Shown here piece after piece: positions 11,477 through 21,886 of a stretch of DNA of 64,000 bases. Under the pieces are notes generated by a model. That model was given only the letters and a program-made list of their open reading frames with translations. It made no database searches and was not told the origin of the DNA. Position numbers and translations under genes: made by a program. Origin of the DNA: Gnetum montanum (Eukaryota > Streptophyta > Gnetopsida > Gnetales > Gnetaceae). The stretch covers positions 594,726 through 658,725 of the forward strand of contig MNCI01003297.1 in the NCBI GenBank assembly GCA_015680685.1, in the 5' to 3' direction. Numbering within the stretch: position 1 is the first letter of the stretch; the number at the start of each line of letters is the position of its first letter.

Positions 11477-11980
11477 TGACATCCCATTCTTGGATGTTGT
11501 AAAAACACAATTGCTTAATTTATCACATTCATCGTATTCTTAAATAACATAATGGAAACATCATAAATACTTAATTAATGAATGAACTGGTAAATAAATA
11601 GCTAGTATTGTAGAACAAGAAAGAAAAATGAAAAAAATTATTAATAAGAGAGAGTATTGTAATGCCTTTTAGGTTATCTTCCAGTGCCACCTAAGCCTTA
11701 GGGGTAATCTAGCATTGCCACCACGGTTAGGCTGTCTAGTTGAAGGGGTGATCAGTTCCTTTTTGTCCTGCTTCACCCGACTCCCGTCACTTGCCTTTCT
11801 AAGCTTTGTAACTCAATGTCGGCATGACCTCTAAACCTAGCCTTAAATGGCATAGGTCAAACCCATTCTTGATGGATACATGGATAATTGTAACTTCTCA
11901 TAACGAAGTGCCCCTTTATTTGAAGATTAATTACATTGTTACAATTTGTCTCCATCCTTAATCAGGGATAAGATGTTACA
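11477..11980 (-). mobile_element. Element H (chromovirus) 3' LTR
   Basis: Begins tgacatcccattcttgg and ends gggataagatgttaca. It aligns end to end with 18814-19316 (tgatatctcg ... ggaatattaca), including the shared glutamate-rich-looking tract taagagagagta and the gccacctaagcctta block. Length is 504 bp against 503 bp. The pol genes between the two run on the minus strand, so this is the 3' LTR. The left flank is a T-run, which makes the duplication (about CATTT) hard to define. Confidence 0.9.
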
Positions 11981-11993
11981 ATCTACCCCCTTT
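11981..11993 (-). promoter_or_regulatory. Polypurine tract of element H
   Basis: On the minus strand the sequence next to the 3' LTR reads aaagggggtagat, a standard purine primer for second-strand synthesis. Confidence 0.75.
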
Positions 11994-12269
11994 AAGCTTC
12001 CAACTCATCCTCAAGTGCTTCCTCTATATCTAGCTACTCAGCTGTTGCTTCTTCATTATTCTCCTCATCTTTAGCTTCTTTATTATCCTCATTACCATCT
12101 ATACAAATAGAAGACCTGAAATTATAAAATATAATTTATTACATCAATAATAGATACAATTTATTCTATAAGTATTTACCCCCAACTTTATTCTATTATT
12201 CTGAATAATTTATTCTTAATACTTACCCCCAACTATCATCATTGTATCTATTATTCAATAATAATTAAT
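11994..12269 (-). repeat. AT-rich 3' region with large inverted repeat
   Basis: A perfect 25-bp inverted repeat (12209-12233 and 12291-12315) containing ttacccccaac/gttgggggtaa is extended by inner arms atcatcattg and caatgatgat. A third diverged copy of the arm lies at 12161-12189. The outer right arm overlaps the end of the pol remnant. Confidence 0.85.
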
Positions 12270-12997
12270 TACATCAATGATGATGAAAAAGTTGGGGGTA
12301 AGTATTAAGAATAAACTCCATGTTTTCCCAAGTCTGTTAATCATAATTTGACTATTGAACAAGTACTTTGATGATAGTTTTATTTTGTAACTTCTTGGTT
12401 TGTTGGTTCTTAATTGCAATAGGTTTAACTTCAAAGCTGGTGTTGGATCATAGTGGAAAAGTATTCCAATCCAACACATATGGAACATCATTTTCATGAA
12501 ACTTCTTTAGCAAACTAATGTGGAAAAGTAGGTGATTTCTTAAGGTTTCTAGAAGATTTAACCAATATGCCACTTTGCTAATTTTTTTTTGAAATTTCAA
12601 AAGGTCTATAATATCTAGGTGCCAATTTAGTATATTTTGCAAGTTTAAGAGAACTTTTGGTCGATTTAACTCTTAGTAATACTTGATCTCCCACTTGAAA
12701 TTCTTTCTTTAGTCAATGTTAACATGCTTATACCTTATATTTATCTTGGGTAGCTTGTACATTTTATTTAACTCTTGTAACAATGTTTTCCATTATTTTC
12801 ATTTCTTCTTCCTTTCACTCCATTCTTAAGGTTGGATCTGCCTGGGTTAGTGGTGTATGATAGTTCTATCCATATACTATTTTGAATGGTGTTTAATGTA
12901 TAGAACCTTGATACTTGTTATTATAGGCAAATTCTTCTAGGTGCAAGTAATTCTCCCACATTTTTTGGTCTACTCCCAACATAGCTTCATAGAATAT
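12270..12997 (-). pseudogene. pol: Element H integrase C-terminal part
   Basis: On the minus strand, downstream of the solo LTR, the reading runs from MWENYLHLEEFAYNN near 12950 through TPFKIVYG and VGDQVLLRVKSTK to LAPRYYRPFEI, LLFHISLLKKFHEN and VLDWNTF. It ends with the chromodomain-like tail (QTWENMEFILNTYPQLF). This order (GPY/F-like region, HVSLLKK, chromodomain-type EATWE tail) is that of plant chromoviruses, most like Tekay/Del. Several stops are present. Open pieces are 12448-12642 and 12255-12497. The missing upstream part resumes at 13862. Confidence 0.85.
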
Positions 12998-13856
12998 TGA
13001 TGAGCAGTGAGGTACCCTATGTCCAACCAAACGAATCACAAGCATTCATGTGCAATTTGATTGAATTTTGCATACCTTAAGTTCTTAAGTACACTAGTTC
13101 CAGGATGTAAAATCTAATTGTGATAATTGTTGCCTTCTCAACTATACTTGTAGAGCTTAATTATATGGTTAAGTATAATTGAGGCACATGATTTTTATTA
13201 TTTTATATTGTATTTTTCTATGATTAAGAACAAGTTGAAATGTAATTTCTAATCAATTTAACTTAATCTAATTATTGATCAATAACTAACTATCCTAACA
13301 TAAGTATCTGATCCCACTTTCCATGCATAACCTGAATACGTATAATGCTGCTGGGTTACCAAATGGTAAGCATTGTTGGGATTACCAAGAGTCATACGCA
13401 TGCTCAAAGTGGTCGTACTAATGTGCTTAATTAATTAATTGCTATTGACTTTGAGTAGCTTACTTTAGCTTAATTACTTAGAAGCATTAAAGGAAATTAC
13501 ATGAAACATTAAATGCATGAATAAAATATTTAAGTTAGCCAAGGTGCTACAAGGTTTGATTAGAAAGCTTGTCTTTATTTCTGCACACACTGCTGTGCTC
13601 AGGTGCAATAGTGCTCGAACAAGAATCCATATACTTAATAACTCTTGCTACAAAAACTTTGGAAAATATTCTAACTCTGGAGAAAGAAGACTACAAGAGC
13701 TTTGCTATGCTATGAAAAAATATATATAGAAATTATGTGCCCAAGCGCCATATTTATAGGCCGACACATACCTTATGATATCGAATATTTGACATCACAT
13801 CATAGGATCTGATATCAGGTATCCGATATCAGAGCTAGTCAAAACATGACTCATCA
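12998..13856 (-). mobile_element. Solo Athila LTR inserted in element H integrase
   Basis: 859 bp; on the plus strand it starts TGATGAGCAG and ends GACTCATCA, with AATAT at 12993-12997 and 13857-13861. It aligns closely with the element G LTR (51215-52057) in opposite orientation, sharing the gcgcttgggcacata segment next to the TATA box. No internal element sequence remains. The integrase frame continues across it. Confidence 0.95.
13751..13758 (-). promoter_or_regulatory. TATA box of solo LTR
   Basis: tatttata on the plus strand (tataaata on the minus strand), between the GATATC-rich part and the R region, as in sibling LTRs. Confidence 0.5.
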
Positions 13857-13861
13857 AATAT

Positions 13862-14745
13862 ATTCTAATATTCTATTTATATGTTTTGGTTTTCCCATTG
13901 GTCTCTAAGTAATAAGCTGAGCTAAATTTCAACTGGGTTCTAAGCTCTTTGAAGAAATTTTACCAAAATTTAGATATGAACTTGGGATCTCAGTCTAAGG
14001 TGATAGATTTTAGACATCCATGCAATTGAAATACTTCTTGTACAAATTTTTTGGCTACTTCTTCAACTGTGTTTGTAGATTTTAAAGCTATAAAATGTGC
14101 CATCTTTGATAGATGATCAACCACTAATATAATTGAGTCATTTCCCTTTTTTATTATTGGCAATTTCATAATGATATCCATGGTCACGTCTTCCCATTTC
14201 TAGATTGGAACTTCCATAGGTTGTAATAATCCAATGGGTTTCCTTTGTTTAGCTTTTATTCTTTGGCATGTTGGATAGTTTTTAATGTACGAGGACACAT
14301 CATTCTTCATTCTAGCATAGAAATAAGATTTGCATAACATCATGTAAATCTTAATATAACCTAGGTATCTTGCATATGGTACTTCATGTACGTCACACAA
14401 CAACCTTAATCTCCAATTTCCTTTTGGCATGCACACTCTTTGTCCTTTCATTAATAAACCTTTAGAAGCAACTTGATATCAAGGGTCAAAGGAAATGTTG
14501 GCTAAAATCTTCTTGAAATAAGCATCTTCTTTTATTTGTTCCTTAATTTCTTCTTGCATAGTGGTCATTACCAAGCCTATCATCAAGTTCCACATTTGAC
14601 TAAGGGCATCGACTACAACATTTTTCTTACTGGGAATATATTTGATTTCAAAATCATACTCAGCAAATAATTCTACCCATCATCATTAATGAGGACTCAA
14701 AATAGGCTATCTTTGCAAATATTCTAAACTTTTATAACCCAAAAG
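13862..14745 (-). pseudogene. pol: Element H RNase H end, integrase zinc finger and core
   Basis: Minus-strand order: YKSLEYL and EYDFEIKYIPSKKNVVVDALSQ (end of gypsy RNase H, 14735-14600); then a linker; then the open frame 14451-14200 with RLLCDVHEVPYARYLGYIK and YPTCQRIKAKQ (HHCC zinc domain); then 14187-13990 with MTMDIIMKLPI, VVDHLSKMAHFIAL and SITLD leading to DPKF, which carry the first two acidic residues of the integrase core. After that comes SAYYLETNGKT before the inserted LTR. Homology stops abruptly at about 14745, inside RNase H. RT, protease and gag are not found further upstream. Confidence 0.85.
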
Positions 14746-14877
14746 CTAAATCTGACCTTTCCATTATGTCCAGAAGGTTCATATCTATTGGAATCGATTT
14801 TTGTTTGGTTGAAAATAGACTTCGAATTCAAAAGTTATGGTTGTCTTAAATTTGCAAAAACTTGCATGGTTTTGAGA
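14746..14877. other. Junction of chromovirus pol with foreign sequence
   Basis: AT-rich, no coding seen. On the minus strand it carries an ataacttttgaattcgaag motif, a kind of wording often found near 5S-carrying LTRs, but I cannot place it in a family. Confidence 0.3.
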
Positions 14878-14940
14878 CTTCCTAGGGGATCACCCATCCT
14901 AGTTCTACTCTAGAATGAGTATGCTTAATAATGAAGTTTT
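14878..14940 (-). repeat. 5S rRNA-like fragment (Cassandra TRIM or 5S-derived remnant)
   Basis: On the plus strand, acttcctaggggatcaccc, then atcctag, then a tctactct-type stretch and gcttaa closely match the reverse complement of the 3' half of plant 5S rRNA. This includes the C-box region (the AGGATGGGTGACC area) and part of the A-box. The 5' half is barely recognisable beyond 14940. Cassandra retroelements carry 5S sequence in their LTRs, so this may be a Cassandra remnant; a 5S pseudogene or 5S-derived SINE is the alternative. No second copy is seen nearby. Confidence 0.65.
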
Positions 14941-15099
14941 TATTTTTGTTATTACTAGGGCATTAAATTTGAATTTTGAAAATATTTTTGTACATTTTAA
15001 ATTTAAATTAATGTTTAATGATAGAATTTTGAGTTTTCTATCAATTGATGGAATTTTGCTATCTTGTGTCAACGGCAGAAACATTTGTAGTAGCGTGCT
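14941..15099. other. AT-rich spacer
   Basis: A short T- and A-rich stretch between the 5S-like piece and a GC-richer island. Nothing recognisable. Confidence 0.3.
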
Positions 15100-15960
15100 G
15101 GAAGTGACTTAAGTGGCTGTTGGGCAATGTTGGTGATGACAACGAAGGTGAACTAGGTGGCAGTGGAGGTGAACTAGATAGCAGAGGTGGGGGTTGTGCT
15201 GGTAGTTGTCTTAGGGCTTGCGTGGTCCTTTGGGCTGTGTTGTGCTCAGTTCACACGACCCTCTCGCGTGGCCCTCACTAGGGCCATGCACGGCTCATCT
15301 TGGGGGCCATGTTGCCCCCTTTAGGGCTTACATGACCCATTACTAGCCCTGTGCGGCTATAGTAATGTCTATCCACTGTGCGCCTCCATTGCTATCCTTC
15401 ATGTTATGCTACTAGTGCCCACTATTGCTACTGCTACTGTCTTTTCTACCTTGCTTCAGCTAGCTTGGCCTTGAGGGATAATGGGTGCCTATGATCAGTG
15501 ACCCTATAGGGCTCTTAGTATGCTTGTGATTGGCGACATCGTTGATGGTAGGGATGCCTATGATTTATGACATCATTGGTGTCACGAGTGCACGTGATTG
15601 GCGATGTCATTAGCATTAGGGATGCATGTGATTCGTGGCATCGTTGACATCTAGAATGCTTATGATTCATGGTGTCATTGGCACCTAGAGTGCATGTGAC
15701 TAATGTTGTCATCAATGTTTGATGATGTTGTAAAGGGTAGGCACTGTAGGACAATGGTGAATCAAGTGGTGGTGCCACATGGCGGGTGATGGCAGTGCAT
15801 GAACTAACATATGATGGTGGCGCTAACAGCTATGTGAATAAGCAACAAAAATGGGCTGACCCATGGGGCCAACCCTTGGCTGCTGTTGGCCGTAGTTGGT
15901 AGTAGGGCTCAGTTGTGGTTGGTAGCACAATCGGTCATTGATGATAGTAGGGTTGGTCGC
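15100..15960. other. GC-rich island of unknown origin inside element H
   Basis: Base composition jumps compared with all neighbours, with runs such as cgtggccctcactagggcc. It contains the 34-bp minisatellite and imperfect ggtggcagtgg-type repeats. Stops occur in every frame over its length, and the open frame at 15515-15778 on the minus strand is a by-product of the 34-bp repeat. It may be transduced DNA or an LTR-like piece of another element. Confidence 0.4.
15521..15724 (+). repeat. 34-bp minisatellite, six copies
   Basis: Units start at 15521, 15555, 15589, 15623, 15657 and 15691, each beginning tgc and carrying a tatgatt/tgtgatt core followed by gacatcattgg-like sequence. The period is exactly 34 with no indel. 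The units differ from one another at several positions, so the array is old. Confidence 0.9.
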
Positions 15961-16360
15961 GGCCTTTTTAAGGGTTTTTTTTAATATAAAAATTTTAAAA
16001 AATTAGTGCTTAGAATTGAATTTGAGACCTCACATCCACTTTTTTATAAATAAATAAATAAGAATAAAAAAAAATACTTTTTTTTTAATTTTAAAATTAC
16101 ACATAATTCGAGAAATACCATATGTCCCAAACTATAAATTGAATTTTGACAAAATTTGTACCGTTGGAATCATCTTGAAGAGCACTACATGTTGAACCAA
16201 AGATAATGTTGTTTTGGTGAAATTTAAAATCACAAAATCCCAAAAAGTGAACGTTAGCTTTATTTAATTACTAATTAATTTGATACTTCCTATTTACTCC
16301 TGCTTAGATTCTTATTGTTCTTTTATAAATATGAGAAAAAGAAAGACTTTGCCTATCACA
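15961..16360. other. AT-rich stretch, no gene seen
   Basis: Long A/T runs, then a minus-strand gattccaacggtac segment. No open frame of note and no repeat boundaries. Confidence 0.3.
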
Positions 16361-18600
16361 GCTTAATATTAGTGGACGATTGAAGGATTTCATCAACAAA
16401 GAAGCTTGAAGATTTCTACCATTAGAGGATTTTAACCATCATCACCATGATAGGTAGCTCCAAATTGGTGTCCATTCTTTTTCATCAAAATAGTATAGTT
16501 TCACTTCCAATCTTGTGCCTAATTTACTTGGAAAGAAGGGGTTTCAGTTCCTTATCACTTCTCGATTGTCTAAGTTACTAATCTTTCCTATTTTAAGGTA
16601 AGCAAGTGTAAAGACTTAATAATTCAATGGTGTAATCTTTATAATAATACTATAATCACTACCTCCTAACTATTTTTTGGGTCGATAATGATTATTTCAT
16701 CTGATATTTGAATAGCCTTAGGTTTTCATCGAGGGGATGATCCTTTAATTCTATCACTTTTCTCTACTAAATATAAATTGTTTTTCCAAAAAGAATTATT
16801 AGATTATCTTAGGAACTCTGCTATCAGAAAAAGCCAATTTCATCATGGAGATTTCATCAATGAAATTCACTTTGAATTATGTCAATTCATCCATAGTAAG
16901 GTTTTGTAGCATCAACAACAATCTTATGTTACTACTTTTTTCATCTATATACTTCATGGTGCCATAACTAATAGAGTTTATGATTGGTCATTGTCTTTTT
17001 TTTCTACGTTTTATAATGCCATGAGTGGAGCTATTGCCATAAAAAAATTCTAATAAACCATATATCATATGTTGCGTACCCTTGATCATGTGTTTAATTC
17101 TTAGTTATAATTTTTCAGCCAAACCTCTTAGTTGATATGACCCTAGTTTACATCTTGAATTCCTTGAAGAAAGAATTATAAAGAGTAATATCCGAGGCAA
17201 CAAAAGAGGTTAATTAATTTTGTAGTAGGCTAGAAATCAAGAAGGAAGTAGTGATGTATTTTATATGTTTATGTATTTTTATATTTCAGTTGTTCTTATG
17301 TTTCTTCATGTACTTATTGACAATGAAATCTGGGATGCAGAATGAAGTGATCCAAGATGCATAGATTTCAAAAGAAGGTGCTCAGACTACATAGGTTGAA
17401 GGTATTTTATTTGTTCAAGGAGCTTTAACTTTTGGGAGAGTTTAATCATAAGAACAAATCACACTTACTACTTCCACGGTATATACTAACTTAGTTTAAT
17501 GTCTTATTTTCTTTCCTAATAAATTCCTTTTTATAGAGGAAATGTATTGGACAAGGTTCTGATGGCCTAGTAGTTGTAAGACAATAGGTTTAACAACAAC
17601 CCCAATAGAAAACTTAGCAACAAAGTACAAGAAAGGATGAAGGAAAGGAATTAGAGGTAATTTTTAATTATTGAAGGTTTGAATACTTTCCTTTTTCTCT
17701 TCTTGTATGATGTTGAATTTTTTTTATGTTGCAAATGTCTATGGAGTAAATGTACTTTGTTCAAGAGATGGATAGAGATCTGAACAAACTCCTTTTCTTT
17801 CATCTCCCATTCCTTCACCTAGATTACTAGGCATGCCTTCTTTTTCTATGACACTTGTAAGAGGTTCCTTTCCACAAGTAGCATTGACATTGGCTTTTGA
17901 GTCTATTCTAGTGGTTCTTTCTTTTTCTATCTCAGGTTCTCCTTATTTGATGGGATAGATAGTGGTAAGTATTGAAGAAGAACTTGTACTTCTTGGGCAT
18001 CTTGGTTAACAAATTTCTGATAACAAATCCTATTCTATTCATGAGAATGTTTACCACTTATGGGAGTCTTGGTCATGGAACTTCAAGGCAAACTATGGTT
18101 TGGTAAAGGCTGGAGTTTCATCATCTTTGCACCCAATTCCCAAGGATTCTCTAGAAGTTGTCAAAGATCTGGAGCAACTCTTAGGAGAATTTGAGAGTGC
18201 TACATGCTTGGCTTACCATCTAGAGACTCACAAATAGTTTCTTCAAATTGAAAACAACTGAATGTACGTAAATAGTTCTTATTTTTTCTCTATTTTTGTT
18301 CATAACTCATAATTTAAGTCTTGTTTATGTAGAGGAAAGAGAAGAAATGAAAAAAAGACATAGATGATTGATCGATTTAGGTAGAGATGCTAAAGACCCA
18401 ACTCAAAAGAAAGGAGGAATCAATGGTTGTAGCAAGAAGTGCCACTAAGTACATCAAGCAATTGTGTGATGAGCTAGCAAGATGCAATATGGTGCTCAGT
18501 AATAAGGATGCCACTAATGAAGAACAAAAAGCACAACTAAAGATAGTCACAGATCTCCTCAACTTATTTTGCTGCAATAAGTGATCATTATTGTTTTCTT
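16361..18600 (+). pseudogene. Unknown coding remnant with exon-intron-like alternation, carried inside element H
   Basis: Several protein-like plus-strand stretches are separated by T-rich, intron-like spacers. One at ~16840-17000 reads NEIHFELCQFIHSKV. One near 18035-18240 reads YHLWESWSWNFKANYGL, followed by EVVKDLEQLLGEFES. The last, 18387-18584, is open for 66 codons (QLKRKEESMVVARSATKYI..., ending before taa/tga at 18582) and looks helical, possibly coiled-coil. Segments are bounded by gta-like and tttctttatag-like sequences that could be splice sites. I do not recognise the protein. It is in the opposite orientation to the chromovirus and takes the place of its gag-PR-RT, which suggests captured or inserted host sequence. 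Confidence 0.35.
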
Positions 18601-18798
18601 TATTTCTTCTGTATCACATCTTTCTCATTCTTATATTTCACTTCTTTCCTTGCCTGTATTATGCTTGGATGTACTTTTGTTACACACTAATAAAAAATAA
18701 AATAATATTTTTCTTGCACTTTGGCATTCATGTACTTGTGTTTTACAATAATAATAAAATAATATTTTTTTTCACTTTGGATCCTGAATTGTGATTTT

Positions 18799-18811
18799 CT
18801 TTGATACCAAA
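18799..18811 (-). promoter_or_regulatory. Primer-binding site of element H (initiator tRNA-Met)
   Basis: On the minus strand, next to the 5' LTR, the sequence reads ttggtatcaaag, close to the TGGTATCAGAGC complement of initiator tRNA-Met that most chromoviruses and copia elements use. Its presence confirms 18814-19316 as the 5' LTR. Confidence 0.8.
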
Positions 18812-18813
18812 TC

Positions 18814-19316
18814 TGATATCTCGTTCCTAAATGTTAATAAAACATGATCCCTTTATTTTTCACATTCATTGTATTCTTAAATAATATAATGGAAACATCA
18901 TAAATACTTAATCAATTAATTAACTCATAAATAAATAATTGGTACTGTAGAATAGGAAAGAAAAATAAAAAAAATTATTAATAAGAGAGAGTACTATAAC
19001 ACCCTCTAGGTTACCTTCCAATGCCACCTAAGCCTTAGAGGCAATCCGACATTGCCACGATGGTTAGGTTGTCCAGTCGAAGAGGTGTTCAATTCCTTCT
19101 TGTCCTACTTCACCTCATTCTTGTTAGTTGCCTTTCTAGGCTCCACAACTCCATGTTGGCATGACCTCTAAACCCAACCTTAAATGACATAGTTCAAACC
19201 AATTCCTAAGGGATACATGAATAATCTAAATTCTCATAATGAGGTGCCCCTTCATTTGGAGGCTAATTCCATTGTTGCGATTTGTTTCCATCCTTAACAA
19301 GGGATGGAATATTACA
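18814..19316 (-). mobile_element. Element H 5' LTR
   Basis: 503 bp, homologous throughout to 11477-11980, starting tgatatctcg and ending ggaatattaca. The two LTRs differ by scattered transitions, so the insertion is not recent. Flanking CATTTTG at 19317 joins to the left flank and restores the element A LTR. Confidence 0.9.
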
Positions 19317-20267
19317 CATTTTGTTTTAGTTAATTAGCTAATGCTTTAGATAGTATCATGCTTGGCATTTAATTTTGGGATTTGTCCTAAGTTTCTTTTA
19401 TAGCTCTATTTTTATGTAATATTTGACTCCTATTAAGATTTTCCATAAAAGAGCTCATGTTGTTAATGAAATTGTCATGTTTTGAGCATAGAGAATCTCG
19501 GAAAATATTTTGGTATTTTGATGGGATTGAAATAGGTTTTTTATTTTTAAAGCATATTACCTTGGTATTTCAATCAAGAAATTGTCAATTTTTTTGAAAG
19601 CTCTATTGAATGCAATCTTTAACATCTATTAACTAGCCAAAATAGAGACTCATTCTTTGTCATTTACACAATGATTTTTGGTAGTATAATAAGATTGTTT
19701 TTATGAAATTACTTGTTGAGCTCAAAAAATTTTAAAAATTCATACTTATTGAATTAGAAATATCTTTTTTGCAAAGTGTTTTCTCATGTCAATTTATCTT
19801 ACTTAAATATTTGAGATTTTACACAAATCTTCTTTCTTTTGTTTTCTCTTTCTAAGTCCATTGACTCTTGCTCTATTTCTAGTTTTCTTGTGAAACTTTC
19901 TCTTTGGGGAAAATTAGGAGTAGATTGACAAAATTATGCTTAAATTTTTTTGTGAAATTTTATTTGTTACAAGTAGGCATTATATGGACCATATAGACTA
20001 AAGTGATTGAAAAAAATAGGAACCTTCAACAATTCATAGTATTTGACAAAGTTAGCTGAATCTTCTTTATGAAAGCCAATTAAAATTTATACGCAACCCA
20101 ACTATTTCAACATTCACAAAAGCAAACACATACTCACGTCTAGTACATTTCATAACTACAAAGTTTATTTGGAGGTATTTGGGCCTTGGTGTTGCTAGAG
20201 ACCAGCAAGCATCTAAACCTTGTTTGGAGAAGCTCGTTGGCTATCTAGTTCGAAGCAGTTGCCAATA
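19317..20267 (+). mobile_element. Element A 3' LTR, right part
   Basis: Continues the LTR interrupted at 11476. It matches 947-1932 throughout: the ttgttttagtta start, the tagtatcatgctt segment, and the shared end ggaggtatttgggccttgg. It ends near gccaata at 20267, where similarity to the left LTR is lost. This closes element A. Confidence 0.85.
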
Positions 20268-20945
20268 GATACAATGGTTAGTGGTTAGAGCTTTGATGTG
20301 ATTCCAACATTTTAGGTGGTGTCCAAAATGGAGGAGATTTTTTGTCATTGATCCATATACATTATTTAGTTAATAGTCCTTGGTGAGATCTTATGACATG
20401 TTTTCGGATAGCAACTATATCTTGAAATGATGGTTATTATGAGAATTAGTAATTTGTGGATATAGGATTTATGCTTACATTTTTTGTGGCTATTTTATGT
20501 CATGGATATATACATTTTGATTTGATTATATATGTTGATTGAAGTTTCTATGAGAACATGCTATTTGATTATGGTTTCAATGATATGAAACTATGTTAGG
20601 ATATTTTTTTAAGGATATGGTGTGATTTGTGGATAATCATATTTCTTTTGTTGGACATGGCTATGATTATGTTTTTTATGTGCATTTTGGACTACATGTT
20701 ACAGACTTGCATGTTGTGAACAAATATGGATAGTTTGTTTATAGGACTTATTCTTATTAGCTCTATGAGACCATTGTTGATGGATGTGTACCTGTTAACC
20801 ATTATCCAAAATCTTTAGTCAATCCCTATTTCCATAGGGCTATTTTTCTTTGCTATATATACCTATTCTTGTGTCTGTATTTCCCTATTATATGCTAGTT
20901 GTTATGTTGTTATGCTAACCCATTTTCTCAAGTTTTTGACATCAC
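20268..20945 (+). mobile_element. 3' untranslated tail of a Sirevirus-like copia element
   Basis: Noncoding, T-rich sequence leading into a copia-type polypurine tract and LTR. A long noncoding tail before the 3' LTR is usual in Sireviruses. Element A apparently inserted into this tail, so the upstream part of the copia element lies left of the window. Confidence 0.5.
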
Positions 20946-20959
20946 CAAAAGGGGGAGAT
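20946..20959 (+). promoter_or_regulatory. Polypurine tract of copia element
   Basis: caaaagggggagat lies immediately before the LTR. The gacatcaccaaaaggggga context is the standard Sirevirus-type wording. Confidence 0.8.
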
Positions 20960-21886
20960 TATTGACCTTTTGGTATGTCAAAATCTTGGAAAATGGAGGA
21001 TTTGTAAGTGTGCTTGCGAGATCTTATACAACTAAGAAAAAAGTATGTTGAGACCAAGATAAGAGCATGAGGAGTGCTAAATTCCTATAAGGAATGCAAG
21101 AAATTGGAAGAAGTCATAAGGATGCAAGACATCTCATTTTGTAGCAAGACATCTTTGTTGAAAATAGTAGGTGTGCCAAGTGAAGTCAAGATGTCTTAGG
21201 AAAGACATCTCATGTAAGATGTCCCAATTCAAGATGAGACATCTCACTCAAGACATCACAATATTATGAGACATCTCACCTACAAGTTCAAGAAACCCCA
21301 GTAAGACCTCTCAGCCTTTTGCATGACATATCAACTAGTTGTTTGTACTTGTTGTACGAACTCCAATGGTCATACAATGTTGACAAGGCTATAAAAGAAG
21401 AGAATACATATTTGGAAAAAGCAAGAATTATTCAGGTAATTAAGCCAATCATTATATACATCATTTAATATATTTTTGTACTTCAATTATCTATCATTTG
21501 TTGAGTTTTTTATTCATTTTTGAATTTCCAAAAGCAAGGTATTTGAAGCTTAGTTCATTTTCTTCCTTGATCTTTCTATTCTCTCTTTGTAAGGCCTAAG
21601 GGGTTAGATGTGTTTCTTGAGGGAAGACATCCTTAAGCTTATTGGGACCTTGAGGGGTTAAGCATATTTCTGAGAGAAAACATCCCTAGTAGAGCTCAAT
21701 AATGTGTAAATGTTGTGGTATCCTTGAAACCACATTTGTTAAGAAACAAAGTCTAGAGATGTGCAAGGATTCTACCCTTTGAGTGTGGACATACCCAAGT
21801 TGGGGAACCACATGCATCTATTTTGTAAAAATTGGGTCTAATTTGGTAGAACTTATTCAACCCCTCTTCTAAGTTCTCCATCTTCA
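20960..21886 (+). mobile_element. Sirevirus-like copia 3' LTR
   Basis: Starts tattgaccttttgg (TG mutated to TA) and ends near ctccatcttca. It is homologous to the solo LTR at 29290-30504, sharing the opening block, the gaacttattcaacccctcttctaag end and internal paired 'gttggggaa' blocks. It contains at least seven AGACATCT/AGATGTCT-like octamers between 21120 and 21290. Confidence 0.8.

Noticed and set aside
15521-15724. CRISPR-like regular repeat
   Set aside because: Units are directly tandem without spacers and the genome is a plant.
15515-15778. 87-codon minus-strand frame with repeated CTxGANDxxNH-like text
   Set aside because: The repetition is the 34-bp minisatellite read in one frame, not a protein repeat; 34 is not a multiple of 3, so it reads differently in successive units.
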